Shown here piece after piece: positions 39,283 through 47,912 of a stretch of 64,000 bases of DNA; the stretch's first letter is position 1; every line of letters begins with the position of its first letter. The notes under the pieces were generated by a model that had not been told where the DNA came from, searched no databases, and worked only from the letters and a program-made list of their open reading frames with translations. The stretch is from Streptococcus mitis (GTDB lineage: Bacteria > Bacillota > Bacilli > Lactobacillales > Streptococcaceae): the NCBI RefSeq assembly GCF_013305725.1, contig NZ_CP047883.1, forward strand, positions 1,405,001 to 1,469,000, given 5' to 3'. The position numbers and the translations under genes are program-made.

Positions 39283-39918
39283 ATGGGAGACATGATATAT
39301 CGAGAGGCAAGACTTGAAGAATACGAAAAAATTGGAAAATTATTAGCCAATTCCTTTCTTGACTATCCCTTTTTAACGATTATAACTGATGATTTAAAGA
39401 AACCTGATTATTATCCTAATTTTGTAGAAACATTACAAACATTGCTCACTAGAGTCTATATTAAAAAAGGAAACTGTTTAGTTGCAGAACAAGATGGAGA
39501 ATTACTAGCAGTCGCCCTTTTGCAACAAAAAGATTTCTGTATACTATCCTATCTACAAAATGGTGGGACAAACATTTTTCGATACATTCGACCACGAAAT
39601 CTTTTTAAATACTTTGACTTTGTAAAACGTTCTAAGAAGCATTTAGAAGAATCTGGAGAGTTTGATTGGTATTTGATGACTTTAGCTGTCAATACAGCAA
39701 GTAAGGGGCAGGGAATAGGCAGTACTTTTCTGACACAAGGGATTGAACCCTATGTCAAATCAAAAGGCTGTAAGCACTTGGGTCTCATTACCAGCACAGC
39801 AAGAAATGCCTCATTCTACGAAAAAAACGATTATGGACTACTAGACTTTATGGAGCTAGAATACGGATCAAAATCAATTGGTAACTGGGTATTTTTAAAA
39901 ACAATAAATAAATTATAA
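39283..39918 (+). CDS. GNAT-family N-acetyltransferase
   Basis: The 211-residue GNAT protein has its acetyl-CoA loop in LAVNTASKGQGIGSTFLTQGI near residue 140 (Q/RxxGxG/A pattern). It resembles the COG0454/RimI-like group with a long N-terminal half. The C-terminal part has LGLITSTARNASFYEKNDYG, common in GNATs. AAAGGAGA precedes the ATG. The substrate is unknown. The upstream half is more AT-rich than its neighbours, which hints at acquisition but is weak evidence. Confidence 0.88.
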   Translation: MGDMIYREARLEEYEKIGKLLANSFLDYPFLTIITDDLKKPDYYPNFVETLQTLLTRVYIKKGNCLVAEQDGELLAVALLQQKDFCILSYLQNGGTNIFRYIRPRNLFKYFDFVKRSKKHLEESGEFDWYLMTLAVNTASKGQGIGSTFLTQGIEPYVKSKGCKHLGLITSTARNASFYEKNDYGLLDFMELEYGSKSIGNWVFLKTINKL

Positions 39919-39969
39919 CAGACTAGCAATTTACAAATCCTATTTAAATAAGGATAACTTATATTTATA

Positions 39970-39997
39970 AAAACCAACGTTCAAAACGTTGGTTTTC
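39970..39997. terminator. Bidirectional terminator between the GNAT gene and metK
   Basis: AAAACCAACGTT and AACGTTGGTTTT form a perfect 12-bp stem with a 4-base loop. Confidence 0.9.
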
Positions 39998-40001
39998 TTA
40001 T

Positions 40002-41192
40002 CTATTTTACAGCTTCTTTCAAAGCATCTACCTTATCCAAACGTTCCCATGGAAGGTCAATATCTGTACGTCCCATGTGTCCATAAGCCGCTGTTTGACG
40101 GTAAATTGGACGTTTAAGATCCAGCATTTGGATAATTCCTGCCGGGCGAAGATCAAAGATTTGACGCGCTGCTTTTTCAAGCTTGCTTTCAGCTACCGTT
40201 CCAGTACCAAAAGTATCGATACGAACGGAAACTGGTTGGGCCACACCGATGGCATAGGCCAATTGCACTTCTGCCTTCTTAGCAAGACCTGCTGCAACGA
40301 TGTTCTTGGCAATGTAGCGAGCCGCATAAGAAGCTGAACGGTCCACTTTAGTCGCATCCTTACCAGAGAAGGCACCTCCACCATGACGAGAGTAGCCACC
40401 ATAGGTATCCACGATGATCTTACGACCAGTCAAACCTGAATCCCCTTGAGGTCCACCGATTACAAAGCGACCAGTTGGATTGATGAAGAATTTGGTTTGC
40501 TCATCCAAGTAAGAAGCTGGAATAACTTCCTTGATAACCTTGCTAATCACATCATTGTGAATTTGTTCATTGCTAATTTCTGGATCGTGCTGAGTGGAAA
40601 TAACGACTGTATCCACACGTACTGGACGGTCATTTTCATCATACTCAACTGTAACTTGTGATTTAGCATCAGGACGAAGATAACTGATTTCACCAGACTT
40701 ACGAAGTTCTGCCAAACGACGAACCAACTTGTGGCTGAGTGAGATTGGCAATGGCATGAGTTCTTCTGTCTCATCCACTGCAAACCCAAACATGAGCCCT
40801 TGGTCTCCAGCACCAATCAAGTCAAGCGGATCTTGGTCTGCATTCCCACGTACCTCCAAGGCTTCGTTAACACCTTGGGCAATATCAGGAGATTGTTCTA
40901 CCAAAGATGGATGTACTCCTACAGTCTCAGCAGAAAAACCATATTCTGTATTAGTGTAGCCAATCTCTGCAATGGTATCACGAACCACACGGTTAATATC
41001 CACATAGGCATTTGTAGATATTTCACCAAAAACATGGACTGAACCAGTATATACAGCTGTCTCCGCAGCAACGTGCGCCTCTGGATCTTTAGCTAAAATA
41101 GCATCCAAAATCGCATCTGAAATTTGGTCTGCAATCTTATCTGGATGCCCCTCAGATACAGATTCAGACGTGAATAATTTACGTTCTGACAT
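40002..41192 (-). CDS. metK: S-adenosylmethionine synthetase
   Basis: MetK makes SAM from ATP and methionine. The 396 residues carry [15 protein letters not shown] at the N-terminus, [16 protein letters not shown] near residue 127, the P-loop-like [21 protein letters not shown] near 257, and [23 protein letters not shown] sequence near 280. Length is normal. The ribosome site is an unusually G-rich AAGGGGGGA, and the leader folds as a SAM-responsive S_MK element, so SAM probably shuts off its own translation. Confidence 0.98.
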   Translation of the reverse strand: MSERKLFTSESVSEGHPDKIADQISDAILDAILAKDPEAHVAAETAVYTGSVHVFGEISTNAYVDINRVVRDTIAEIGYTNTEYGFSAETVGVHPSLVEQSPDIAQGVNEALEVRGNADQDPLDLIGAGDQGLMFGFAVDETEELMPLPISLSHKLVRRLAELRKSGEISYLRPDAKSQVTVEYDENDRPVRVDTVVISTQHDPEISNEQIHNDVISKVIKEVIPASYLDEQTKFFINPTGRFVIGGPQGDSGLTGRKIIVDTYGGYSRHGGGAFSGKDATKVDRSASYAARYIAKNIVAAGLAKKAEVQLAYAIGVAQPVSVRIDTFGTGTVAESKLEKAARQIFDLRPAGIIQMLDLKRPIYRQTAAYGHMGRTDIDLPWERLDKVDALKEAVK

Positions 41193-41199
41193 AAAAATG

Positions 41200-41270
41200 T
41201 CCCCCCTTAAAAATAGTGTTATAGAGTTACAAAGTACTGATAGGTATTTTCATTTTCTAAGAGTTACAAC
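41200..41270 (-). promoter_or_regulatory. Probable S_MK box (SAM-III) riboswitch of metK
   Basis: GUUGUAA (near 41270) can pair with UUGUAAC (near 41226) through five Watson-Crick and two wobble pairs. CUCUU, just after the first strand, can pair with AAGGG of the G-rich ribosome site (CCCCCC on the plus strand at 41201-41206). AGUACUUUGUAAC resembles the conserved 3' half of known S_MK boxes. In that class SAM binding hides the ribosome site. The assignment rests on pairing by eye. Confidence 0.6.
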
Positions 41271-41277
41271 GCGTAAG

Positions 41278-41402
41278 AAATAAAAACGATACTTTTTTAT
41301 TTCTGAAGCTAGTAAGGCGCATAGGGTGACCGCCTTATAGCGGCAACCGTAAAATGACGAGCGACTACTTTAGAGCCGTCATTCTTTGCGAGTTACGACT
41401 CG
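41278..41402 (-). other. Structured metK leader upstream of the riboswitch
   Basis: Several stems are visible: GAGT/ACTC (41390-41401), AATGACG-GC with GCTCGTCATT (41353-41383), TAAGGCG/CGCCTTA (41313-41337) and AAATAAAAA/TTTTTATTT (41278-41302). The leader is about 250 bases in all, longer than the riboswitch needs. I cannot assign this part to a class. Confidence 0.5.
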
Positions 41403-41454
41403 AAACAAAAAAATAGAAATTTCTACCATCTTATCGGGACTATATAACTTTATC

Positions 41455-41463
41455 ATTATACCA
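41455..41463 (-). promoter_or_regulatory. metK extended -10
   Basis: TGGTATAAT on the minus strand, about 260 bases before the ATG. Confidence 0.6.
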
Positions 41464-41527
41464 TTTTTTAACGCAATTTACAGTCTTTAATGTAGTGTTT
41501 CTGTTTAGATAGTTCGTTCTCATAAAT

Positions 41528-41555
41528 AAAAAAAGTTGGAGCTCAGTACTCCAAC
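41528..41555 (-). terminator. Terminator of the DEAD-box helicase gene
   Basis: The minus strand reads GTTGGAGT, loop, AGCTCCAAC, then seven T's. Confidence 0.85.
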
Positions 41556-41563
41556 AATTACTA

Positions 41564-42907
41564 TTAAAATGTTTGGCGTTTTGCTTTACGCGCTGCACGA
41601 CCGCGAGCACGATTTTCAGCGCGCTTGGTTTTGCGGCGCTTTTCATCAACCGCCCATTGAATTTTCTTCTTATAACCTGGTTTGACTTTTTTCTTTTTCT
41701 TTTTAACCAAACCGATCATTTCGATATCAAGTTTATCTTGTTTTTTCTCACGGTTGGCACGACGATCACGGTCATAAGTATCTTGAAATTCCCCGTCTTT
41801 GACCATCTTAGGAGTAAACTTGATTCCCAACTTCTCCAACTCACGGATATCCGAGTCATCACTTGGCTGATAAAGGGTAATAGCTGTACCTGGTAGGCCA
41901 TTTCTTCCAGTACGACCAACACGGTGCACAAAGAAAGATAAATCTTGCGGAATGGCATCATTGATGACATGACTAACACCTTCAATGTCAATTCCACGCG
42001 CTGCCAAATCTGTTGCGACAATATACTCAAAATCTAGATTTTTTACCTGATTCATGATTCTCTTGCGTTCACGAGGGGCAATATCCCCATGGATTTTTGC
42101 CACCTTCAAGCCTTGAGCAGTCAGATATGAATGCAATTCATCAGCACGCGTTTTAGTGTTAACAAAAATCATTGCCAAATACGGTTGCATCAACTGAGTC
42201 AACTGGTAAATTTGAGCATTCTTATCTCGGCCCTTGGTCGAAATCAACCAATTATCAATAGTATCAGAAATAACCGTTTTGGTCCTGATTTTCTCCATAA
42301 CAGGATTTGATAAGTATTTTTTCAAGAATGGTTGCAGTTTTTGTGGAATAGTAGCTGAGAAGACCATGAACTGTAGGTCTTTTGGAAGGCTACCAGCAAT
42401 CTTATCAACAGTTTCCAAGAATCCCATATCCAAGGTCATATCAGCCTCATCGACCACAAAGGTCTTAGCCTTATGAATAACTAAACCACCAGATTTAACC
42501 AAGTCATAGATACGGCCTGGCGTACCGATAACAATATGAGGTTGGTTGCTTGCCAATTTGTCAATCTGGCGAGCCTTATCTGTACCACCCACGTAATTAA
42601 CCACACGAACTTCCACCTCTGAGTGGGCTGCAATCTGACGAGCTGCTTGGTAAATCTGAGTAGCCAACTCACGGCTCGGTGCCGTAATCACTGCCTGTAC
42701 ACTATCACCAGCTTCATCTAGTTGCTGGAAAATCGGTAACAAGAATGTATGAGTCTTACCTGAACCTGTTTTTGATTCACCGACTAGGTCACGACCGGCC
42801 AAAACAATAGGAATCAACTTATCTTGCACCTCTGTTGGAGTTGTAAATTTCAACTCCTCCAAGGCTTCTCTAATATAGTTTTTAAATTGAAATTTCGTAA
42901 ATGACAT
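41564..42907 (-). CDS. DEAD-box RNA helicase (CshB-like)
   Basis: The 447-residue ATP-dependent RNA helicase shows the Q motif FTTPTEVQDKLIP, motif I SKTGSGKTHTFLLP (near residue 44), TPGRIYD, motif II VDEADMTLD (near 152), motif III SATIP, FVNTKTRADEL, and motif VI HRVGRTGRNG (near 335). The C-terminal 70 residues are very basic (KKKKKKVKPGYKKK), as in helicases that work on structured or ribosomal RNA. It has its own extended -10 at 42936-42944, about 30 bases upstream, and a GAGG ribosome site. Confidence 0.95.
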   Translation of the reverse strand: MSFTKFQFKNYIREALEELKFTTPTEVQDKLIPIVLAGRDLVGESKTGSGKTHTFLLPIFQQLDEAGDSVQAVITAPSRELATQIYQAARQIAAHSEVEVRVVNYVGGTDKARQIDKLASNQPHIVIGTPGRIYDLVKSGGLVIHKAKTFVVDEADMTLDMGFLETVDKIAGSLPKDLQFMVFSATIPQKLQPFLKKYLSNPVMEKIRTKTVISDTIDNWLISTKGRDKNAQIYQLTQLMQPYLAMIFVNTKTRADELHSYLTAQGLKVAKIHGDIAPRERKRIMNQVKNLDFEYIVATDLAARGIDIEGVSHVINDAIPQDLSFFVHRVGRTGRNGLPGTAITLYQPSDDSDIRELEKLGIKFTPKMVKDGEFQDTYDRDRRANREKKQDKLDIEMIGLVKKKKKKVKPGYKKKIQWAVDEKRRKTKRAENRARGRAARKAKRQTF

Positions 42908-42935
42908 AATATCCTCGATTCTATCTATCTTATCA

Positions 42936-42944
42936 ATTATACCA
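42936..42944 (-). promoter_or_regulatory. Extended -10 of the helicase gene
   Basis: TGGTATAAT on the minus strand. Confidence 0.55.
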
Positions 42945-43005
42945 TATTTTATTCCATTACAGTAGTCTCACTTATTTAGGCTATTTCCAGTAGCTTTTCT
43001 AGTCA

Positions 43006-43044
43006 GAAAAAGGCTGGAATGTTATAATTCCAACCTCTTTTCAG
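43006..43044 (-). terminator. Terminator after the EEP-domain gene
   Basis: GAGGTTGGAAT and ATTCCAGCCTTTTT (with one wobble) form the stem on the minus strand. Confidence 0.85.
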
Positions 43045-43047
43045 TCC

Positions 43048-43863
43048 TTATTTCCAGTTTAAAATAGCATTCAAGCCATAGTGATCACTAACTTGTGGAC
43101 TCTTGTTACCATCAAATACGACATGTAAATTTCCCACCGCTAACTCTTTGGTAGTAAAAACATAGTCGATTCGAAGGGGTTCTGTGTTCCCCTTCCAGCC
43201 ATCAATTTCTGGTGGAACAGTATAGCTACCACTTTTCTCTTGAGCAACTTCAAATGCGTCTTGTAAGCCTAATGGACTAGCTAAAATAGCTTGGTAACCT
43301 TCCTGACCAGCTGGGTTGTTGAAATCTCCAGCAAGCAAAAGTGGCCTGTTCAATTCTTTCAAGGCAGTTTCAAATCGTGCCCATTCTTCTTGGAACCCTT
43401 TATCCCACCAAGAAAGGTGGACACTTGCAACTGCAAGCTCGTTACCATCAACTACAGTTTCAGCCAAGGCAACACGACGAGTATGATAATCTGTTGGATC
43501 ATCCACATCTGAAACCAAAATTTCTCTTGCTTCAATAGGTGTTTTAGACAAGATAGCCACACCTTCATGGTAGCGGTCATAACCGATATGGTTATAGGCC
43601 CAAGTCCAGTAGTAATCTTTTCCTTGCTCTGATAACTTTTCAACCAAAAGTCTAACATAATGGTCTTGGTGAATAGGCTCAGCTGCTGGCAAAGCTTGAT
43701 AAAGGTCATTAACCTCGACCTCTGGTGAAGTGATCTCCTGATTGATTTCTTGGAAACAAATCAAATCATAATCTTTATCAAGAATATCTTCAAGCAAGAG
43801 CTGGAATTTTTCCTCAGCTTCTTTTTCCATCCAGCTATGAGTATTGAGTGTTAAAAATTTCAT
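43048..43863 (-). CDS. Endonuclease/exonuclease/phosphatase family protein (RgfB-like)
   Basis: The 271-residue protein has the EEP fold. Catalytic-site segments are LTLNTHSW (Asn), FQEIN (Glu38 region), SVHLSWWDKG (His near residue 167), AGDFNNPAG (Asp-Asn near 197) and the ending SDHYGLNAIL (Asp-His). The family includes the streptococcal RgfB regulator-associated protein and the enterococcal maltose-6-phosphate phosphatase MapP. Lying 51 bases downstream of the glucose PTS gene, a sugar-phosphate phosphatase role is attractive but unproven. There is no signal peptide. AGGAGAAAA precedes the ATG. Confidence 0.88.
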   Translation of the reverse strand: MKFLTLNTHSWMEKEAEEKFQLLLEDILDKDYDLICFQEINQEITSPEVEVNDLYQALPAAEPIHQDHYVRLLVEKLSEQGKDYYWTWAYNHIGYDRYHEGVAILSKTPIEAREILVSDVDDPTDYHTRRVALAETVVDGNELAVASVHLSWWDKGFQEEWARFETALKELNRPLLLAGDFNNPAGQEGYQAILASPLGLQDAFEVAQEKSGSYTVPPEIDGWKGNTEPLRIDYVFTTKELAVGNLHVVFDGNKSPQVSDHYGLNAILNWK

Positions 43864-43914
43864 GCTTTTCTCCTAAAACAAGAGGTTGGAAAACAGCTTC
43901 CAACCTCAAGTGTA

Positions 43915-46095
43915 TTACAATTCTACTTTAGCAACTGCTGTTTTAGCTGCAAGAGAACCTGTTTTTTCTAATTTAACTGATTTAATAGCTTCAGCATTTG
44001 TGAAGACAACCACTGTTGAAGTTTCACGATCTGCTGCACGGATAGCATCCAAGTCAGCTGTGACAAGAAGATCACCTGCTACAACTTTTTGTCCTTCAGC
44101 TACATGAACAGTAAATGGTTTTCCTTCAAGACTTACTGTGTCCAAACCAATGTGAACCAATACTTCAAGACCTGATTCAGTCACAAGACCAAGAGCATGT
44201 TTTGTAGGGAAGATGCTTGATACAGTACCTGAAACTGGAGATACAATGTTTCCATTTGCAGGTTCTACAGCAAATCCGTCACCCATCATTTTTTGAGCAA
44301 ATACTGGATCTTTCACTTGTTCCAAGGCAACAACTTGACCGTCTGCTACTGAGTAAACTTCCTCAGTAAGACCTTTGAAGTGAACAGTGTTTTGTTGCGC
44401 TTCTGTCATTTGACTTGGAAGAGTTTCAGGAATAATTTCACCTGAATCAAGGATATCTTGGATATCAGATTTCAATACGTCTGCTTTTGGACCGTAGATA
44501 GCTTGAACCCCTTGTCCTTTCATGACAAGACCCATAGCTCCTTCTGCTTTCCATTGCTCTGCATTTCCTACTTTATCAGCATCTTTAACAGTTACACGAA
44601 GACGAGTCATACATGCGTCAACATCAACGATGTTTGCACGTCCACCAAGAAGGTTAATAATGTTTACAGCTTGAGAACCTGCTGCAACTTTCACTTCGCT
44701 GCTAGCTTCTTCTGAACCTTCAGCAGTTTCGTAGTTTCCGTTACGCCCTGGAGTTGCGTAGTTGAATTTTTGAATCATGAAGTTTGCGATAAAGTACATG
44801 ATTACGGCAAAGAGAACAGTTACCCAGATAAAGTTAACAATATCCATACCGATACCAGCGCTAATCGCAATAGGTGTACGAGTCAAGAACTCGATTGAAC
44901 CGAATGAGTGCATACGTAGGTTCACGACGTCAGCCATAGCGAAGGCCGCACCTTGAACAAGTGAGTAAACAAGATACATAGGTGTTGCGACGAACATAAA
45001 CATGTATTCGATTGGTTCAGTAACCCCTGTCAAGAATGTTGCAAGAGCAGTTGCAATCATCATACCTTTGTATTTGTGTTTCTTATCAGCATCAACATTA
45101 CGGTAGATAGCCACAATCACACCCATCAAGATACCGAATGAACCGATCATTTGTCCAACTTTGAAACGAGCTGGGTGAACAGTATCTAACAATTGTTGGT
45201 AGTGACTTGCATCTGTACCTTTAAGGTTAACAAGGTCTGTTACCCATGCAAGCCATAGTGGGTCTTGACCAAATACTTGAGTACCTTTAGCTGCACCCGT
45301 CAAAATCTCATAAGTACCACCAAGAGCTGTGTAGTTCATTGGGATTGTCAACATGTGGTGGAGACCAAATGGCAAGAGCAAACGTTCCAAAGTACCATAC
45401 AAGAATGGTGCAAGGATTGGAGCAGTTTCTTGTGAGTTGGCAATCCAGATACCAAAGCTATTGATACCTGTTTGAACTACTGGCCAAAAGGCAGCAAGTA
45501 GAATTGCAGCGATTGCTGAACGAAGAATAACTACAAATGGTACGAAACGTTTCCCGTTGAAGAATGAAAGTGCATCAGGAAGTTTACGGAAGTTGTAGTA
45601 TTTGTTGTAAGCAGTTGCCCCTACAAAACCTGAGATGATCCCTACGAACACACCCATGTTCAAGGCAGGTGCTTCCATAACGCTAATGAAGTAATCAGCA
45701 ACTTTGATTGATCCACCAAAGAGAGTTGTTACCATAGCTTCTGGATTTTTCAACATATCTCCTGATACGCCAAAGATTGTACCAGTGATACGGTTAATCA
45801 AGATGAAGGCAAGACCAGCGGCGAAAGCACCACCAGCACGTTCTTTAGCCCAGCTTCCTCCAATTGCTAGGGCAAACAAAATGTGAAGGTTACCGATAAC
45901 CCCCCAACCAATTTGCTCAAGAATCCCACCTGTGATGACAAGTGGTGCAAAAGTTGGGTTAATCATCACAAGTGACTTACCGATTGAAATCATCAAACCA
46001 GCAGCCGGCATAACCGCGATAACCACCATCAAAGCCTTACCGAATTTTTGCCAAAACTCGAAAGACAAGACATTTTTGAATGTATCTTTCATCAT
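43915..46095 (-). CDS. ptsG: Glucose-type PTS permease EIICBA
   Basis: The 726-residue phosphotransferase permease takes up and phosphorylates glucose-type sugars. The order is IIC (membrane, residues about 1-430; GVTEPIEYMFMFVATPMYLVYS is diagnostic), IIB (about 465-540; phospho-Cys in VDACMTRLRVTV) and IIA (about 580-726; GDGFAVEPANGNIVSPVSGTV and phospho-His in LVHIGLDTVSL). The start is ATGATG with AAAGGAG upstream. The leader holds a 25-bp cre-type palindrome. Confidence 0.95.
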   Translation of the reverse strand: MMKDTFKNVLSFEFWQKFGKALMVVIAVMPAAGLMISIGKSLVMINPTFAPLVITGGILEQIGWGVIGNLHILFALAIGGSWAKERAGGAFAAGLAFILINRITGTIFGVSGDMLKNPEAMVTTLFGGSIKVADYFISVMEAPALNMGVFVGIISGFVGATAYNKYYNFRKLPDALSFFNGKRFVPFVVILRSAIAAILLAAFWPVVQTGINSFGIWIANSQETAPILAPFLYGTLERLLLPFGLHHMLTIPMNYTALGGTYEILTGAAKGTQVFGQDPLWLAWVTDLVNLKGTDASHYQQLLDTVHPARFKVGQMIGSFGILMGVIVAIYRNVDADKKHKYKGMMIATALATFLTGVTEPIEYMFMFVATPMYLVYSLVQGAAFAMADVVNLRMHSFGSIEFLTRTPIAISAGIGMDIVNFIWVTVLFAVIMYFIANFMIQKFNYATPGRNGNYETAEGSEEASSEVKVAAGSQAVNIINLLGGRANIVDVDACMTRLRVTVKDADKVGNAEQWKAEGAMGLVMKGQGVQAIYGPKADVLKSDIQDILDSGEIIPETLPSQMTEAQQNTVHFKGLTEEVYSVADGQVVALEQVKDPVFAQKMMGDGFAVEPANGNIVSPVSGTVSSIFPTKHALGLVTESGLEVLVHIGLDTVSLEGKPFTVHVAEGQKVVAGDLLVTADLDAIRAADRETSTVVVFTNAEAIKSVKLEKTGSLAAKTAVAKVEL

Positions 46096-46120
46096 TCAAA
46101 TCTCCTTTATTTTTATTTAG

Positions 46121-46145
46121 GCAAACGTTTTACGAAAACGTTTGC
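46121..46145. promoter_or_regulatory. 25-bp palindrome (cre-type) in the ptsG leader
   Basis: GCAAACGTTTT and AAAACGTTTGC are perfect 11-bp arms around ACG. Two overlapping partial cre matches are present, the better at 12 of 14 positions. It lies about 15-40 bases after the predicted transcription start, so it may be a CcpA roadblock, a binding site for another regulator, or an RNA hairpin of the antitermination kind. Confidence 0.65.
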
Positions 46146-46161
46146 ACTTAGCTATGTATTA

Positions 46162-46189
46162 ATTATACCACTTTATTTTTTTTTGTAAA
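46162..46189 (-). promoter_or_regulatory. ptsG promoter
   Basis: TTTACA (46184-46189), 16 bases, extended -10 TGG-TATAAT (hexamer 46162-46167). Confidence 0.7.
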
Positions 46190-46212
46190 GGCTTTTATAA
46201 AAAAAAGAAAGA

Positions 46213-46243
46213 AAAAAGAGAAAGTTTTTACACTTCCTCTTTT
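46213..46243 (-). terminator. ftsEX terminator
   Basis: AAAGAGGAAGT and ACTTTCTCTTT (minus strand) form an imperfect stem followed by T's, about 40 bases after ftsX. Confidence 0.7.
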
Positions 46244-46283
46244 ATATTTACATTATTATTCTGGCATTTCAAGAAATATAGTA

Positions 46284-47210
46284 TTAAATCTTTAGGAAAC
46301 GTCTCATTGATATACCAGATCCAATTGAACCAATAAAGATACCGATAACAAAAAGAAGTGCAATCATGAGAGGTATAAATATATCTGGTGTAATCATTGA
46401 CAAGTTTTGCCCAATCAATGATTTATTTACAGATTGATAAACCATATTGTAAACAAAGAAAACTAAAACTGATGGGATTGCAGCACCAAACAAACCGATA
46501 AAGGCACCTTCTAATAAGAATGGACCTCTGATATAACCATTTTTAGCCCCCACCAAACGCATGATTTGAATTTCACGACTACGTGAAATGATTGTAATAC
46601 GAATAGTGTTGGAAATTAAGAACACTGCTATAAAGATCAACAGACCAGCTATAACTAATCCCCAAACACGAATGAAGGAAGCAAGTTGGAAAAGACGCTG
46701 GGTATTTGCACCGCCATCTTGAACTTCTGACACACCTTCAATTTTTTTAGCCTCTTCAGCTACTTTTTGGACATCACTTGGGGTATTTGTATCTACTACG
46801 TAAGCATCGTAGAGTGGATTGGCATCCCCTTCAAAAACTTTCCAATCATCGCCCATCGTTTCAGTTAATTTCTGGTACTGCTCTTCTTTACTTGAGAAGG
46901 TAACACTTTTAACAGTGGGCATAGCTTTCAAAGCATCATATACCTTATGGTAATCATTATTGGTTACTGTTTGACCTTCTTTTACAATAGTCTCACTATT
47001 GTCGGCTACATCCTTACGAATGTAAACCATCACTCGGACATTGTTTTCAATATCGGTAGCCAATTTTGCCGTGTTAAAAATAACAGATGCAAACAAGGCA
47101 ACAAGTGTCAAAGTAATCATAACCGAACTAACAGCAGCAACTGTCATCCAGCCATTTCGTTTCAAACTTTTTAATGATTCAAATAAATGACGAAAAAATC
47201 TACTAATCAT
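46284..47210 (-). CDS. ftsX: Cell division protein FtsX
   Basis: The 308-residue membrane protein joins FtsE and, in pneumococcus, controls the PcsB hydrolase. There is a cytoplasmic start (MISRFFRHLFESLKSLKRNGWM), one helix, and a large outer loop (about residues 50-170). Three more helices with LVGAKNGYIRGPFLLEGAFIGLFG follow, typical of FtsX. The start overlaps the ftsE stop by 8 bases, a translational-coupling layout. Longer upstream starts lie inside ftsE and are rejected. Confidence 0.95.
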   Translation of the reverse strand: MISRFFRHLFESLKSLKRNGWMTVAAVSSVMITLTLVALFASVIFNTAKLATDIENNVRVMVYIRKDVADNSETIVKEGQTVTNNDYHKVYDALKAMPTVKSVTFSSKEEQYQKLTETMGDDWKVFEGDANPLYDAYVVDTNTPSDVQKVAEEAKKIEGVSEVQDGGANTQRLFQLASFIRVWGLVIAGLLIFIAVFLISNTIRITIISRSREIQIMRLVGAKNGYIRGPFLLEGAFIGLFGAAIPSVLVFFVYNMVYQSVNKSLIGQNLSMITPDIFIPLMIALLFVIGIFIGSIGSGISMRRFLKI

Positions 47211-47895
47211 CGTATCCATATTCTCCTTTAGCTTCGTCACGAACGACACGGCCATTTTCAATGGCAATGACACGGTGGCGCAAGGTATTTACAATCTGAC
47301 TGTTGTGGGTAGCCATCAAGACAGTTGTACCTTGGAGATTGATGCGTTCCAACAAATTCATGATCTCCCATGAATTATCCGGGTCCAAGTTTCCTGTTGG
47401 TTCGTCCGCAATCAATACTTTGGGATTGTTTACAATAGCACGTGCAATCGCAATCCGTTGTTGTTCTCCCCCCGAAAGTTCATTTGGAAAAGAACGAACC
47501 TTATGCTTCAATCCAACCAAGTCTAAAACTTCCATAACACGTTTTTTGATATTACGGCGACTCTCACCAATAACTTCCATTGCATAGGCAATATTTTCAT
47601 AGACGGTTTTCTTTGGCAAGAGTTTATAGTCTTGGAAGACCACCCCAACACTACGACGTAGAAGCGGAATATCTTTCTTCTTGATTTTAACTAGATTAAA
47701 ATCTGCTACTGTTAAGCTTCCTTTTTCGATTTTGACTTCTCGGTACAAAGCTCTAATAAATGTTGACTTTCCTGCTCCTGAAGGTCCTACGATGTAAACA
47801 AATTCCCCTGGTTGAACGCTTACCGAAACACCACGTAGGGCAGTCGTTCCGTTGTCGTATTTTTTGACGACATCTCTCATTTCAATAATTGACAT
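47203..47895 (-). CDS. ftsE: Cell division ATP-binding protein FtsE
   Basis: The 230-residue ABC ATPase has Walker A GPSGAGKST (near residue 36), the signature [16 protein letters not shown], Walker B VLIADEPTGNLDPDNS, and the H loop in MATHNSQIV. ALRGVSVSVQPGEFVYIVG is typical of FtsE. It lies 17 bases after prfB, and the prfB-ftsE-ftsX order is common in Firmicutes. It works with FtsX at the septum to activate peptidoglycan hydrolysis. Confidence 0.97.
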   Translation of the reverse strand: MSIIEMRDVVKKYDNGTTALRGVSVSVQPGEFVYIVGPSGAGKSTFIRALYREVKIEKGSLTVADFNLVKIKKKDIPLLRRSVGVVFQDYKLLPKKTVYENIAYAMEVIGESRRNIKKRVMEVLDLVGLKHKVRSFPNELSGGEQQRIAIARAIVNNPKVLIADEPTGNLDPDNSWEIMNLLERINLQGTTVLMATHNSQIVNTLRHRVIAIENGRVVRDEAKGEYGYDD

Positions 47896-47912
47896 GTGAG
47901 TTCCTTTCTATC

